DNA of 39,154 nt, taken from the NCBI GenBank assembly GCA_016874135.1, contig VGVE01000021.1:1-39154 (forward strand), given 5' to 3'. This document shows positions 7,208 to 15,386 of the stretch, piece by piece (positions within the stretch are counted from its first letter, which is position 1; every line of letters begins with the position of its first letter). The position numbers and the translations under genes are program-made. Source of the stretch: Gammaproteobacteria bacterium. GTDB taxonomy: Bacteria > Pseudomonadota > Gammaproteobacteria > Pseudomonadales > Azotimanducaceae. A model generated the notes under the pieces. It had not been told where the DNA came from and ran no database searches. It saw nothing but the letters and a program-made list of their open reading frames with translations.

Positions 7208-8533
7208 TCAGACGTCGTAGCCCCGCTCATTGTGCAGCACGAGATCGAGACCCTCCACTTCCTCTTCATCGGTTACGCGGTTACCGGCGATCACATCGCT
7301 CACCTTGAGACAGAGCCAGGTCATGACACCGGTGTAGGCGATGGTCACCACGATACCGATGGCCTGCACGCCGAGCTGGCCGCCGATGTTGATGTCTTCC
7401 TGACCCGAAAAGAGCCCAAGCGCACTGGATGCAAACACCGCCGTCAATAACGTCCCGAGGGTTCCACCCACACCGTGCACCGGAAAGACGTCCAGCGAGT
7501 CATCGATCCTGAGCGAGCGCTTCACATAGTTCGTGGCGAGAAAACAGATACTGCCGGCGAGGATGCCGATGATCAGCGCGCCTGCCGGTCCGACGAATCC
7601 CGATGCCGGAGTGATTGTGCCAAGCCCAGCCACCATGCCTGTCACGGCACCCAGCGCACTCGGTTTGCCATAACGGATCCACTCTGCGGCCATCCACATC
7701 ATCGCTCCGGAAGCTGCGGAGACATGCGTGACCAGCATCGCCATGGCCGCATCCCCGTTGGCCGCGAGTGCGGAGCCTCCGTTAAAGCCGAACCAGCCGA
7801 CCCAGAGCATACCGGCCCCGGTGATCGTCAACGGCATGTTGTGTGGCGGCATGGGTTGAGACGGGAACCCGCGGCGACGTCCGAGCACCATTGCGGCGAC
7901 GATGGCCGCAACCCCCGCGGTAATGTGCACCACCACACCGCCGGCAAAATCCATGACTCCGCGTGTGCCTGCTTCGCTGTCGCCGAGCTGGCTGAGGAAA
8001 CCACCACCCCATACCCAGTGGCACACCGGCGCATACACCAGCAGCATCCACAACGAACTGAAGATCAACACCGCGGAAAAACGCATCCGCTCCGCAAATC
8101 CGCCAACGATCAGCGCCGGCGTGATGATGGCGAACGTCATCTGGAACAGTGCAAAGGCCGTTTCAGGCACATTGCCCGAAACGCTCTCCTGCGTGACTCC
8201 GGCAAAAAAGGCTTTCGACACACCTCCGATGAAAGCATTGCCTTCGCTGAATGCCAGGCTGTAGCCGATGACCAGCCAGAGGATCGACATGAGGCAGGTC
8301 AACGCAAAACACTGCATCAGAACACTGAGAACGTTTTTATTGCGAACAAGGCCCGCATAAAAAAGTGAAAGGCCCGGGATGGTCATGAAGAGGACCAGCG
8401 CCGTTGACGTGAGCATCCAGGCAGTATGGCCCTGATCTGCAACTGCCTCTTCCGCCGCAACACCACCACTCATGAGCAGCAGTGGCAACGCCGCCCCCAA
8501 ACACAACGGCAAAGCCCGTCCCGATGTTCTCAT
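7208..8533 (-). CDS. amtB: Ammonium transporter, Amt/AmtB family
   Basis: A 441-residue Amt channel for ammonium/ammonia uptake in the inner membrane. A cleavable signal peptide (about 1-27, ending GGVAAEEA) precedes eleven expected membrane helices. The paired pore histidines are His203 (DFAGGVVVHITAG) and His353 (DVFPVHGVGG), with Asp195 at the recruitment site. LSLFYAGLVRNKNVLS and WVGWFGFNGGSALAANG are signature stretches. The ATG at 8533 has GGAGGG just upstream. glnK, which usually precedes amtB, is absent here: the upstream gene is pyrD. A sigma-54 promoter match lies 78-92 bases upstream of the start, so expression under nitrogen limitation via NtrC is likely. Confidence 0.95.
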   Translation of the reverse strand: MRTSGRALPLCLGAALPLLLMSGGVAAEEAVADQGHTAWMLTSTALVLFMTIPGLSLFYAGLVRNKNVLSVLMQCFALTCLMSILWLVIGYSLAFSEGNAFIGGVSKAFFAGVTQESVSGNVPETAFALFQMTFAIITPALIVGGFAERMRFSAVLIFSSLWMLLVYAPVCHWVWGGGFLSQLGDSEAGTRGVMDFAGGVVVHITAGVAAIVAAMVLGRRRGFPSQPMPPHNMPLTITGAGMLWVGWFGFNGGSALAANGDAAMAMLVTHVSAASGAMMWMAAEWIRYGKPSALGAVTGMVAGLGTITPASGFVGPAGALIIGILAGSICFLATNYVKRSLRIDDSLDVFPVHGVGGTLGTLLTAVFASSALGLFSGQEDINIGGQLGVQAIGIVVTIAYTGVMTWLCLKVSDVIAGNRVTDEEEVEGLDLVLHNERGYDV

Positions 8534-8610
8534 CTTCCCTCCACCCGAGTTGTGCCCGGGCCGGCATGCACCAGACCCGGACAGTGTGTGTTTTGACCGT
8601 TATGGGGTGA

Positions 8611-8625
8611 GCAAGTTTGGTGCCA
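8611..8625 (-). promoter_or_regulatory. Sigma-54 (RpoN) promoter for amtB
   Basis: On the minus strand the bases read TGGCAC, CAAAC, TTGC, followed by T: an exact match to the -24/-12 consensus TGGCAC-N5-TTGC. The predicted transcript starts near 8600, giving a leader of about 65 bases before the ATG at 8533. I could not identify a clear NtrC site upstream. Confidence 0.8.
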
Positions 8626-8705
8626 GCACCGGGAAGGCAGCGCATGTGCACCGCGAAGCAACCCAGGGAATCAGCCGTGTTTATGCATTGGCTTGGTTAA
8701 CCCGC

Positions 8706-8726
8706 TGAAAGAAAATGGCGTTTTGC
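8706..8726 (-). terminator. Possible weak terminator after pyrD
   Basis: Downstream of the pyrD stop on the minus strand, a short stem GGC-AAAAC-GCC flanked by AAA and TTT pairs is followed by TTTTCTTT. The stem is short and includes a mismatch. Confidence 0.3.
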
Positions 8727-8760
8727 CGTTTATCGAGGCGCGATACGTGCGCCCAAAAAC

Positions 8761-9777
8761 TCAAACCCGGGCCAGTTCATGCACCAGGATGGGGCCTCGA
8801 TAGATGAAGCCGGTATAGACCTGCACCAAGTCAGCGCCTGCGGCGAACATGGCGCGGGCATCGTCAGAACTGCTGATCCCTCCAACCCCGATAATGGGTA
8901 CCGAGGGTCCAAGTCTTTCGCGTATGCCACGAACAGTCGCAAGCGACAGTGGCAGCAGTGGTGGTCCGCTGAGTCCACCGGCTTCCTGTTGCCAGCACTC
9001 GTCCACACCGGGCCGCGTGATCGTGGTATTGGTCGCGATGATGCCGTCGATCCGCAAGGTGCTGACCACTGCGGCAATCGCATCGAGGTCCTCTGCAACC
9101 AGGTCCGGAGCGATCTTCACAACCACCGGCTTGGTGCGACCCCGCCCCACCCGCTCGCGGGCATCGAGTACCGCGGTGAGCAGTTCGCGCAATGCTTCTG
9201 GAGACTGCAGGGTCCGCAGTCCCGGCGTGTTGGGTGAGGAGAGATTCAAGGTGACGTAGTCCGCATACGGATACACCGCCTCGAGCCCGCGGACATAATC
9301 GCGGTGCGCTTCCTGTACAGGCGTGTCCTTGTTCTTGCCGAGGTTGACGCCCAGCAGGGTATCCCGCAGCCGATTGCGTGAACGGATGCCTTCAAGGCGC
9401 CGCACCATCGCTGAGAGCCCTTCACTGTTGAAGCCCATTCGATTGACCATTGCACCCGCAGGTGGAATGCGAAACAGGCGCGGCTGCGGATTTCCGGGCT
9501 GAGGCAACGGCGTCACCGTGCCCACTTCAACGTGACCAAAGCCCAGAGCGGCCAACCCTTCTGCAGCCCGTGCATCTTTGTCGAGCCCGGCGGCGAGGCC
9601 CACCCGGTTGGGAAAGGTCAGCCCCATCAGCTGTACTGCTCGGGCACCCTTCGAAACTCCGCCATTGAAGGGTAAGGCACCGAGCGCAGCAAAGGCGTCG
9701 ATGGCAAGGTGATGGGATGTCTCAGCAGGCAGGCAGAAAAGACTCTGCCGGAGCAGCGGATAGAGTTTTGACCACAT
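8761..9777 (-). CDS. pyrD: Dihydroorotate dehydrogenase (quinone), class 2
   Basis: A 338-residue class 2 dihydroorotate dehydrogenase, the membrane-associated FMN enzyme that oxidises dihydroorotate to orotate in pyrimidine synthesis and passes electrons to quinone. The N-terminal amphipathic region (WSKLYPLLRQSLFCLPAETSHH without interruption at 2-23) is the class 2 membrane/quinone helix pair. FMN-site and catalytic segments are GLAAGLDKD (60-68), EVGTVTPLPQPGNPQPRLF (84-102), NRMGFN, VNLGKN, and NLSSPNTPG with the catalytic base Ser181. The C-terminus has PIIGVGGI and DLVQVYTGFIYRGP. Length matches E. coli PyrD (336). It is a single gene, unconnected to amtB by function. Confidence 0.97.
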   Translation of the reverse strand: MWSKLYPLLRQSLFCLPAETSHHLAIDAFAALGALPFNGGVSKGARAVQLMGLTFPNRVGLAAGLDKDARAAEGLAALGFGHVEVGTVTPLPQPGNPQPRLFRIPPAGAMVNRMGFNSEGLSAMVRRLEGIRSRNRLRDTLLGVNLGKNKDTPVQEAHRDYVRGLEAVYPYADYVTLNLSSPNTPGLRTLQSPEALRELLTAVLDARERVGRGRTKPVVVKIAPDLVAEDLDAIAAVVSTLRIDGIIATNTTITRPGVDECWQQEAGGLSGPPLLPLSLATVRGIRERLGPSVPIIGVGGISSSDDARAMFAAGADLVQVYTGFIYRGPILVHELARV

Positions 9778-9809
9778 GCGCGCAGTTTATGCTGGGGCTG
9801 AATCGCACG

Positions 9810-9832
9810 ACACCGCGGATGGTGTTTTCTTT
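9810..9832 (+). terminator. Terminator-like hairpin on the plus strand
   Basis: ACACC, loop GCGGAT, GGTGT, followed by TTTCTTT. The U-tract sits on the plus strand although both adjacent genes read leftward, so it would stop antisense rather than gene transcription. Chance occurrence is possible. Confidence 0.3.
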
Positions 9833-9862
9833 AACCCTTTGCTTTCCGGTCTTTGCCCGAAG

Positions 9863-10081
9863 CTACCGAACGCGCTCGAATGCCCGCAGCTTGCGATCAC
9901 CACCGGTGATGAGACGGAAGGTTCCGCGCACACCATCGTCGGTGACATGTGGCTGCAAGACGGTTGCGGGAAAAGCCAGGCGAACGCCACCCCGGGCTAC
10001 TGCCGTGACCTGACGTGCAGTGCCTGCATAGAACTTGAGCAGTTCGTCCCTGGGAATGTCGATATCGAGGATGTAGTGCAT
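9863..10081 (-). CDS. DUF2835 family protein
   Basis: A 72-residue protein, MHYILDIDIPRDELLKFY onward, that matches the small gammaproteobacterial DUF2835 family: an acidic strand-helix start, then GTARQVTAVARGGVRLAFP, then a conserved RGTFRLI segment. The function of the family is unknown. I chose the ATG at 10081 because the family begins there; the frame is open to 10222 but that part is unlike the family. It stands 85 bases upstream of pyrD on the same strand, with no obvious shared role. Confidence 0.85.
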   Translation of the reverse strand: MHYILDIDIPRDELLKFYAGTARQVTAVARGGVRLAFPATVLQPHVTDDGVRGTFRLITGGDRKLRAFERVR

Positions 10082-10230
10082 GTGGGCGTGAAGCTTCAGC
10101 CACCGGCAAGGTTGGCAGCAATGATTGTATACGCCCTGTGAAGGCCGTCGCGCCCGCAGAATCGTAGCGGCGCTTTCCGTGCTGCCTCTACAATACCCGC
10201 CCCCAAACCACGCCCTGGACATTCTTTTCC

Positions 10231-11202
10231 ATGAGCACCGGACATTTCGACAACATCCGTGCCGTGGCCAGCTGGCTTTCCGGTCGCATCATCGGCCAGG
10301 AACAGCTGTTGCAGCGGCTGATGATCGCCCTCCTGCAAGGCGGCCATCTTCTCGTCGAGGGTGCTCCGGGGTTGGCCAAGACCCGAGCTGTCAAGGAACT
10401 GGCTCGTGCCATCGAGGGCAACTTCCACCGCATCCAGTTCACGCCCGACCTGTTGCCGAGCGACGTCACGGGCAGCGAGGTGTATCGGCCGGAAGACGGT
10501 GCCTTCAAATTCCAGCCCGGGCCGGTTTTCCATAACCTGCTGCTCGCCGATGAGATCAACCGTGCACCGGCAAAAGTGCAGTCCGCGCTGCTTGAAGCCA
10601 TGGCGGAACACCAGGTCAGCGTCGGCCGGAATACCTTTCGCCTGCCAAAACTGTTCCTAGTCATGGCGACGCAGAACCCGATCGAACAGGAAGGCACTTA
10701 CCCGTTGCCGGAAGCGCAGCTCGACCGTTTCCTCATGCATGTGAAAGTGGGCTATCCCGACACAGCAGCCGAAACCCGCATCCTGCATCTGGTGCGGGCC
10801 GAACACCGGGGTGACCACAAAGGCGAAGGTGCGATCGCCCCACCCTGCCGGCTCACTGAAGAAGAGTTGCTCAGCGCACGGCGCGCCATTCTTGACCTGC
10901 ACATGGCGAAACCCGTCGAGGAGTACATCGTGCAGCTGATCATGACCTCTCGACAGACGAAAGGAAAACTCGGTGAATGGATCGAGTTTGGTGCAAGTCC
11001 CCGCGGCACCATTGCACTCGACGCCTGCTCGCGTGCCCATGCCTGGCTTGCCGGGCGCGACTTCGTAACGCCGGATGATGTGCAGGCGGTGGCTCACGAT
11101 GTGCTCCGCCATCGCGTCCTGCTCTCGTTCGAAGCACAGGCCCAAGGCATCGATGCCGATCAGGCGATCAACTCCCTCATCGAGACCGTTCCCGCTCCCT
11201 GA
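10231..11202 (+). CDS. MoxR family AAA+ ATPase
   Basis: A 323-residue AAA+ ATPase of the MoxR family, chaperone-like proteins that usually work with VWA-domain partners. Walker A is GAPGLAKT (44-51), Walker B LLADEINRAPAKVQSALLEAM split around 104-124, sensor 1 MATQNP (145-150) followed by EQEGTYPLPEAQLDRF, and the C-terminal lid (SPRGTIALDACSRAHAW, TPDDVQAVAHDVLRHR) is complete. It is the first gene of a six-gene rightward operon; its TGA overlaps the next ATG (TGATG). TACAAT at 10189-10194 could be a -10 element but no good -35 is seen. In related operons the set affects envelope stress, oxygen tolerance or enzyme maturation. Confidence 0.95.
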   Translation: MSTGHFDNIRAVASWLSGRIIGQEQLLQRLMIALLQGGHLLVEGAPGLAKTRAVKELARAIEGNFHRIQFTPDLLPSDVTGSEVYRPEDGAFKFQPGPVFHNLLLADEINRAPAKVQSALLEAMAEHQVSVGRNTFRLPKLFLVMATQNPIEQEGTYPLPEAQLDRFLMHVKVGYPDTAAETRILHLVRAEHRGDHKGEGAIAPPCRLTEEELLSARRAILDLHMAKPVEEYIVQLIMTSRQTKGKLGEWIEFGASPRGTIALDACSRAHAWLAGRDFVTPDDVQAVAHDVLRHRVLLSFEAQAQGIDADQAINSLIETVPAP

Positions 11203-12104
11203 TGAGCGTTCTCACCGGCGCCTGGGTCGAAGGCCGTGACCTGCTCTCCTTGCGATACCGGCGATTCGAAGCGCCGGATCAGGCCGCACGCCAGCTCGGT
11301 CGTCAGGCGGGGCTCAAACTTTCCAGGCAGAAAGGCCGTGGCGTGGACTTTGCGGAAGTGCGCCTGTACGAACCGGGTGACGATGTTCGCACCATCGACT
11401 GGCGGGTGACGGCACGCAAGCAAAACGTGCATACCAAGGTCTTTCGCGAAGAACGCGAACGACCCGTACTCTTCCTCGTCGATCAGAGTCAGAGTCTATT
11501 TTTCGGATCGCGGGTCCGCCTCAAATCGGTCGCTGCCGCAGAAGCAGCGGGACTGCTTGCCTGGCAGACCCTCTCCGACCATGACCGCGTCGGTGGTCTC
11601 GTGCTCGGCAATCAGCGTTATGCCGTGCATCGTCCGTACCGAAGCCTTCGCCCCGTCGCACGGTTCCTTTATGACGTCGCGGGTTTCAATCGCGAGTTGT
11701 CGCGCCAGGGCATCATCGATCGAGCGGTGCGTAGTGAGGCCATGCTGGCCCTGCGCCGCCTCGTGCACACCGGTTTTCGCATCATACTCATCAGCGACTT
11801 CGCGACCCATTTCGATCTGTGGCAAGACCTGGTGTATGCGCTCGCACGCCACAACCGCGTGGCGCTCGTGCACATCGTCGATCCGCTCGAAGCAGACCTG
11901 CCCCCGGCTGATCTGTATGCCGTAACAGACGGGCACACGCGCCTGCAGTTCGACAGCTCAGACACCCGTCTGCGGGACAGGTACCGGTCGCGTTATGCAG
12001 AGAGACTCGCTGCCATCGAGGCGCTCAGCCGACACGAATATGTGTCCTGCCGACGCATTGGTACCGACGCGCCGGATCTCCTGCCACTGCTTTCAGGGCT
12101 CTAG
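11202..12104 (+). CDS. DUF58 domain protein (MoxR-associated)
   Basis: A 300-residue DUF58 protein. The signature lies at about 46-70: GVDFAEVRLYEPGDDVRTI then DWRVTARKQNVHTKVFREER, followed by a VWA-like core (VLFLVDQSQSLFFGSR). DUF58 proteins sit beside MoxR ATPases and are thought to be VWA-related partners, with unknown activity. There is no signal peptide or membrane helix, so it is probably cytoplasmic. Translation is coupled to moxR by the TGATG overlap. The next gene follows after three bases. Confidence 0.92.
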   Translation: MSVLTGAWVEGRDLLSLRYRRFEAPDQAARQLGRQAGLKLSRQKGRGVDFAEVRLYEPGDDVRTIDWRVTARKQNVHTKVFREERERPVLFLVDQSQSLFFGSRVRLKSVAAAEAAGLLAWQTLSDHDRVGGLVLGNQRYAVHRPYRSLRPVARFLYDVAGFNRELSRQGIIDRAVRSEAMLALRRLVHTGFRIILISDFATHFDLWQDLVYALARHNRVALVHIVDPLEADLPPADLYAVTDGHTRLQFDSSDTRLRDRYRSRYAERLAAIEALSRHEYVSCRRIGTDAPDLLPLLSGL

Positions 12105-12107
12105 CGC

Positions 12108-12605
12108 ATGCAGGACGATCCGCTCTCCCGTATGCGTGATGTTCACCTGCCGGATGCGCCGGGTTGGTGGCCGCCAGCACTGGGCTGGTGGCTCCTGGCT
12201 GCCCTGATTCTGCTGCTCGTCGGCATCGGCGTGTACAGCCTTGTCAAACGCCGCCGCCGCGAAGCACCTCGGCGCCAGGCACTGGCGGAACTGGAACGCC
12301 TGAACGACAACGTCCGCAGCGGTGCCCTGCCCGCCGCGGAGGCCATTCATGCGGCCAATGCACTGTTGAAACGCCTTTGGGTCCATGTGGATCACGATGT
12401 TTCGATTGCCGCACTGACCGGAGATGCATGGCTTGCCTACCTTGATGGGCAGAGTGGCAGCACGGCATTTTCCAGAGGCCCGGGTCAGGTGCTTGGCTCC
12501 GCACGATTTGCATCCGGTGCAAACATGTTCGATCCGGCATTGGTGAGCCTGCTGCGCACACTGCTGAAAGCTCGCCACAGAGTCGACAACAGGGTAGGCG
12601 CATGA
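12108..12605 (+). CDS. DUF4381 family single-pass membrane protein
   Basis: A 165-residue protein with the DUF4381 opening RDVHLPDAPGWWPPALGWW, one membrane helix (about 24-45, WWLLAALILLLVGIGVYSLV) and a basic stretch KRRRREAPRR just inside. The remaining soluble part (AALTGDAWLAYLD, ANALLKRLWVH) resembles the family's helical domain. Members occur in MoxR/VWA operons of proteobacteria; a scaffold role between ATPase and VWA proteins is inferred. Its stop overlaps the next start (ATGA). Confidence 0.88.
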   Translation: MQDDPLSRMRDVHLPDAPGWWPPALGWWLLAALILLLVGIGVYSLVKRRRREAPRRQALAELERLNDNVRSGALPAAEAIHAANALLKRLWVHVDHDVSIAALTGDAWLAYLDGQSGSTAFSRGPGQVLGSARFASGANMFDPALVSLLRTLLKARHRVDNRVGA

Positions 12606-13642
12606 TCGAGTTTCTCTGGCCATGGCTGTTTGCACTGCTGCCCCTGCCCGCACTCGTTCGTTGGTGGCGACGCCGGGTCGAATCTCCACAACCGGCATTG
12701 ACGGTGCCCGACGTCGGGGCCTGGCGCATCGAAGACCCTGGCGCAGCAACCTCACACAGGGACCGGCGCGCAAGCTTCAATCTCCTCTTGCTGGTCCTCG
12801 CCTGGTGCGCCTTGGTCACAGCGTCCGCACGTCCGCAGTGGACCGGCGAGCCGGTGGCCCTGCCCGTAACCGGTCGTGATCTAATCCTTGCCGTCGACAT
12901 TTCAGGCAGCATGGGCACCGAAGATATGGAACACGCCGGCAACTACGTGGATCGCCTCACCGTGGTAAAGGCCGTCATCAAGGCGTTCCTCGACCGGCGT
13001 GCCGGTGATCGGGTCGGACTCATCCTGTTCGGTACCAGCGCCTATCTGCAGGCACCTTTGACGTTTGATATCACCACGGTGCAGACACTGCTCACGGAAG
13101 CACCCATCGGTATCGCCGGTGGCAAGACCAACATCGGTGATGCCATCGGTCTTGCGGTGAAGCGGCTGCGTTCCAGGCCCGCAAGCAGCCGCATAATGAT
13201 CCTGCTCACCGATGGCGCCAGCAATTCCGGGGAGCTGCAACCGGTAAAGGCCGCAGAACTCGCCGCGGAAACCGGTGTGCGGATCTACACCATTGGTGTG
13301 GGCGCCACCGAGATGCGCCTGCCCGGTCTCTTCGGCCGCTTCGGCAGCCGCATCGTCAACCCGTCCGCTGAACTCGACGAAGAAACTCTTGAGAAGATCG
13401 CCGATCTCACCGGTGGCAGCTTCTATCGTGCGCAGAATCCCGCAGAACTTGCACAGATATACGCCGTAATCGACAGCCTCGAGCCTGTGGAACAGGATCC
13501 GGAGACATTCCGCCCGGTGCAGGTTCTGTTCATGTGGCCATTGGGATTGAGCCTCGTGCTCCTGCTGCTGCTACTGCTGAACAGTTCGATTCAGCGGTCG
13601 TCATTCTCCGGTTCAGCACCCGGAGTATCCGATGGATCTTGA
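12602..13642 (+). CDS. VWA domain membrane protein, BatA type
   Basis: A 346-residue BatA-like protein. An N-terminal hydrophobic segment (3-19), an Arg-rich loop, a second helix (about 59-75) and a C-terminal helix (MWPLGLSLVLLLLLLLNSS, near 310-330) bracket a periplasmic or cytoplasmic VWA domain. The MIDAS metal site is complete: Asp99, Ser101 and Ser103 in DISGSM, the Thr of GGKTNIGDAIG, and the Asp of LLTDGASNSGE. VWA domains bind protein partners through the metal. The gene begins at an ATGA overlap with the DUF4381 gene and overlaps the next by 11 bases. Confidence 0.93.
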   Translation: MIEFLWPWLFALLPLPALVRWWRRRVESPQPALTVPDVGAWRIEDPGAATSHRDRRASFNLLLLVLAWCALVTASARPQWTGEPVALPVTGRDLILAVDISGSMGTEDMEHAGNYVDRLTVVKAVIKAFLDRRAGDRVGLILFGTSAYLQAPLTFDITTVQTLLTEAPIGIAGGKTNIGDAIGLAVKRLRSRPASSRIMILLTDGASNSGELQPVKAAELAAETGVRIYTIGVGATEMRLPGLFGRFGSRIVNPSAELDEETLEKIADLTGGSFYRAQNPAELAQIYAVIDSLEPVEQDPETFRPVQVLFMWPLGLSLVLLLLLLLNSSIQRSSFSGSAPGVSDGS

Positions 13643-15386
13643 TCCGTTGCTGTCTGCGCTCACCGACTTTCATCTGCTGCGCCCATGGTGGTTGCTCGCG
13701 ATCCTCCCGGTACTGGCGCTCTGGTTGCTGTGGCTGCGTCGCCGCCGAATCGCCGCACGATGGCAACAGAGCATCGATGCGCCGCTGCTCGCTGCGCTGC
13801 TCGAAGATACTCCGCGACAAGCTACCGGGCGACGCCACACAGGGCTCCTGCTGCTGGTCGCTTCGATTCTCGGTCTTGCCGGCCCCACGTTCGAAAGGCT
13901 GCCACAGCCGGTTGAACAGAAGGCCGATGCACTGGTGATTGCACTCGATCTCTCGCTGTCGATGTACGCACGCGATGTGCAACCGACGCGACTCACCCGT
14001 GCCAAGCAGAAAATCGTCGATGTCCTACGCCAGCGACAGGAGGGCTATACCGCTTTGGTGGCATGGGCCGGCACTGCACATGCGGTGACTCCCCTCACCG
14101 ACGACACGGAGACCATTGAAAATCTGCTCGAGAGCCTTGAACCGGCGATGATGCCAGTGCCCGGGAGTCGTCCCGGAGCCGCGCTCGAGAAGATCCATGA
14201 GCTGTTCACCAACGCGCACCTGGGTCAGGGGCGAATCCTGTTTGTCACCGATGGCATCGACGACCTGGGTGATGTTACCGACTGGCGTAACCGCGCCTTC
14301 CCCATTTCTGTTCTCGGCGTCGGCACACCGGACGGTGGATCGATCCCCCTCGACTTCGTGGAGCAGCCTGGGCGTTTTCTTACCACGCAGGAGGGTGAGG
14401 TCATCACGGCCCGGCTGGATGACGCGCGGCTGCGGCAAGCCGCTGAACTGAGCTACGGCAACTACGCGCCGATGGAACTGGGTGATGGCGATCTTGCTGC
14501 AGTGCTTGGCACCACCTTGCCTGGAGAAGAAAAGAGCGAAGAGCTGGAGCGTGAGTTTGATCTTTGGCACGACCTCGGCTACTGGCTCGCGATTCTGGCC
14601 CTGCCCCTCATGTTATTCGGCTTTCGCAAGGGTGTGCTCGCGACGCTCCTCTTCGCAATGCTTCCGCAAGACGCACGCGCCAACTGGTGGGATGACCTCT
14701 GGCAGAGGGACGATCAACAGGCGTTCAGCGCGCTGCGCTCCGGTGAGCCAGAAAGGGCATCAACGGTCACCGAGCGCCCGGAATGGCGAGGCGTCGCCGA
14801 ATATCGCGCCGGCAACTATGCCTCAGCACTCAACAGCCTCAAGGATGGCACCGGTATCCGCGATACCTACAACCGTGCCAATGCACTCGCCAAACTGCGC
14901 GAATTCGACGGTGCGATTGTGGCCTATGACGATGTGCTGGGGCGGGAACCGGAGCATGCTGACGCCGCCTACAACAAGGCGCTGATTGAAAAGCTGCGGG
15001 AAGAACAGCAGAAGACGGACAGCGAAGACAACCAGGAGAACCAGCAGGAATCGGACAACCAGAGCGACTCACAGCGCCAGGGTGAAAACGACGGCAACCC
15101 ACAGCCCGAAGAAGGTCAGGACTCGCAGGAACAGAATGAAGCGCAGGAGTCACAGCCTGGTGAACAACCGAGTGAATCGGAACAGGGTGAAGCGGGTGAA
15201 CCGGACAAAGGCCAGGATGAACGCGAGTCCATGTCGAATCAGGAAAAAGCCGAAGCCCTGGAGCAGTGGTTGCGGCGCGTTCCGGATGACCCGGGTGGAT
15301 TGATGCGGCGCAAGTTCCAGTATGAAAACGACAAACGGCTTCGTGACGGAGACTACCGCTATCGACAGGGATACAAGATCTGGTGA
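13632..15386 (+). CDS. VWA and TPR protein, BatB/BatC type
   Basis: A 584-residue fusion of a BatB-like VWA membrane protein with a BatC-like TPR tail. Helices lie at about 19-35, 71-84 and 314-330, with a VWA domain between them (MIDAS DLSLS at 106-110, FVTDGIDD at 204-211). After 350 come TPR-like units (VAEYRAGNYASALNSLKDG, YNRANALAKLREFDGAIVAY, YNKALIEKL). Residues about 457-540 form a low-complexity linker rich in Gln, Glu, Ser, Asp and Asn. The end, WLRRVPDDPGGLMRRKF at 546-562, is a conserved closing motif of this family. In other bacteria the two halves are separate genes. Overlaps join it to both neighbours. Confidence 0.93.
   Translation: MDLDPLLSALTDFHLLRPWWLLAILPVLALWLLWLRRRRIAARWQQSIDAPLLAALLEDTPRQATGRRHTGLLLLVASILGLAGPTFERLPQPVEQKADALVIALDLSLSMYARDVQPTRLTRAKQKIVDVLRQRQEGYTALVAWAGTAHAVTPLTDDTETIENLLESLEPAMMPVPGSRPGAALEKIHELFTNAHLGQGRILFVTDGIDDLGDVTDWRNRAFPISVLGVGTPDGGSIPLDFVEQPGRFLTTQEGEVITARLDDARLRQAAELSYGNYAPMELGDGDLAAVLGTTLPGEEKSEELEREFDLWHDLGYWLAILALPLMLFGFRKGVLATLLFAMLPQDARANWWDDLWQRDDQQAFSALRSGEPERASTVTERPEWRGVAEYRAGNYASALNSLKDGTGIRDTYNRANALAKLREFDGAIVAYDDVLGREPEHADAAYNKALIEKLREEQQKTDSEDNQENQQESDNQSDSQRQGENDGNPQPEEGQDSQEQNEAQESQPGEQPSESEQGEAGEPDKGQDERESMSNQEKAEALEQWLRRVPDDPGGLMRRKFQYENDKRLRDGDYRYRQGYKIW

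Noticed and set aside
7475..8368. 297-codon plus-strand open frame
   Set aside because: Antisense to amtB, with composition dominated by His, Arg and Asp.
8534..8700. NtrC enhancer sites upstream of amtB
   Set aside because: GGTGCAC-like half-sites are present, but none forms a palindrome with the spacing of known NtrC sites.
15001..15240. Apparent short repeats in the CAG/GAA-rich stretch
   Set aside because: They are the codons of a low-complexity Gln/Glu linker within a coding gene, not a separate repeat element or CRISPR.
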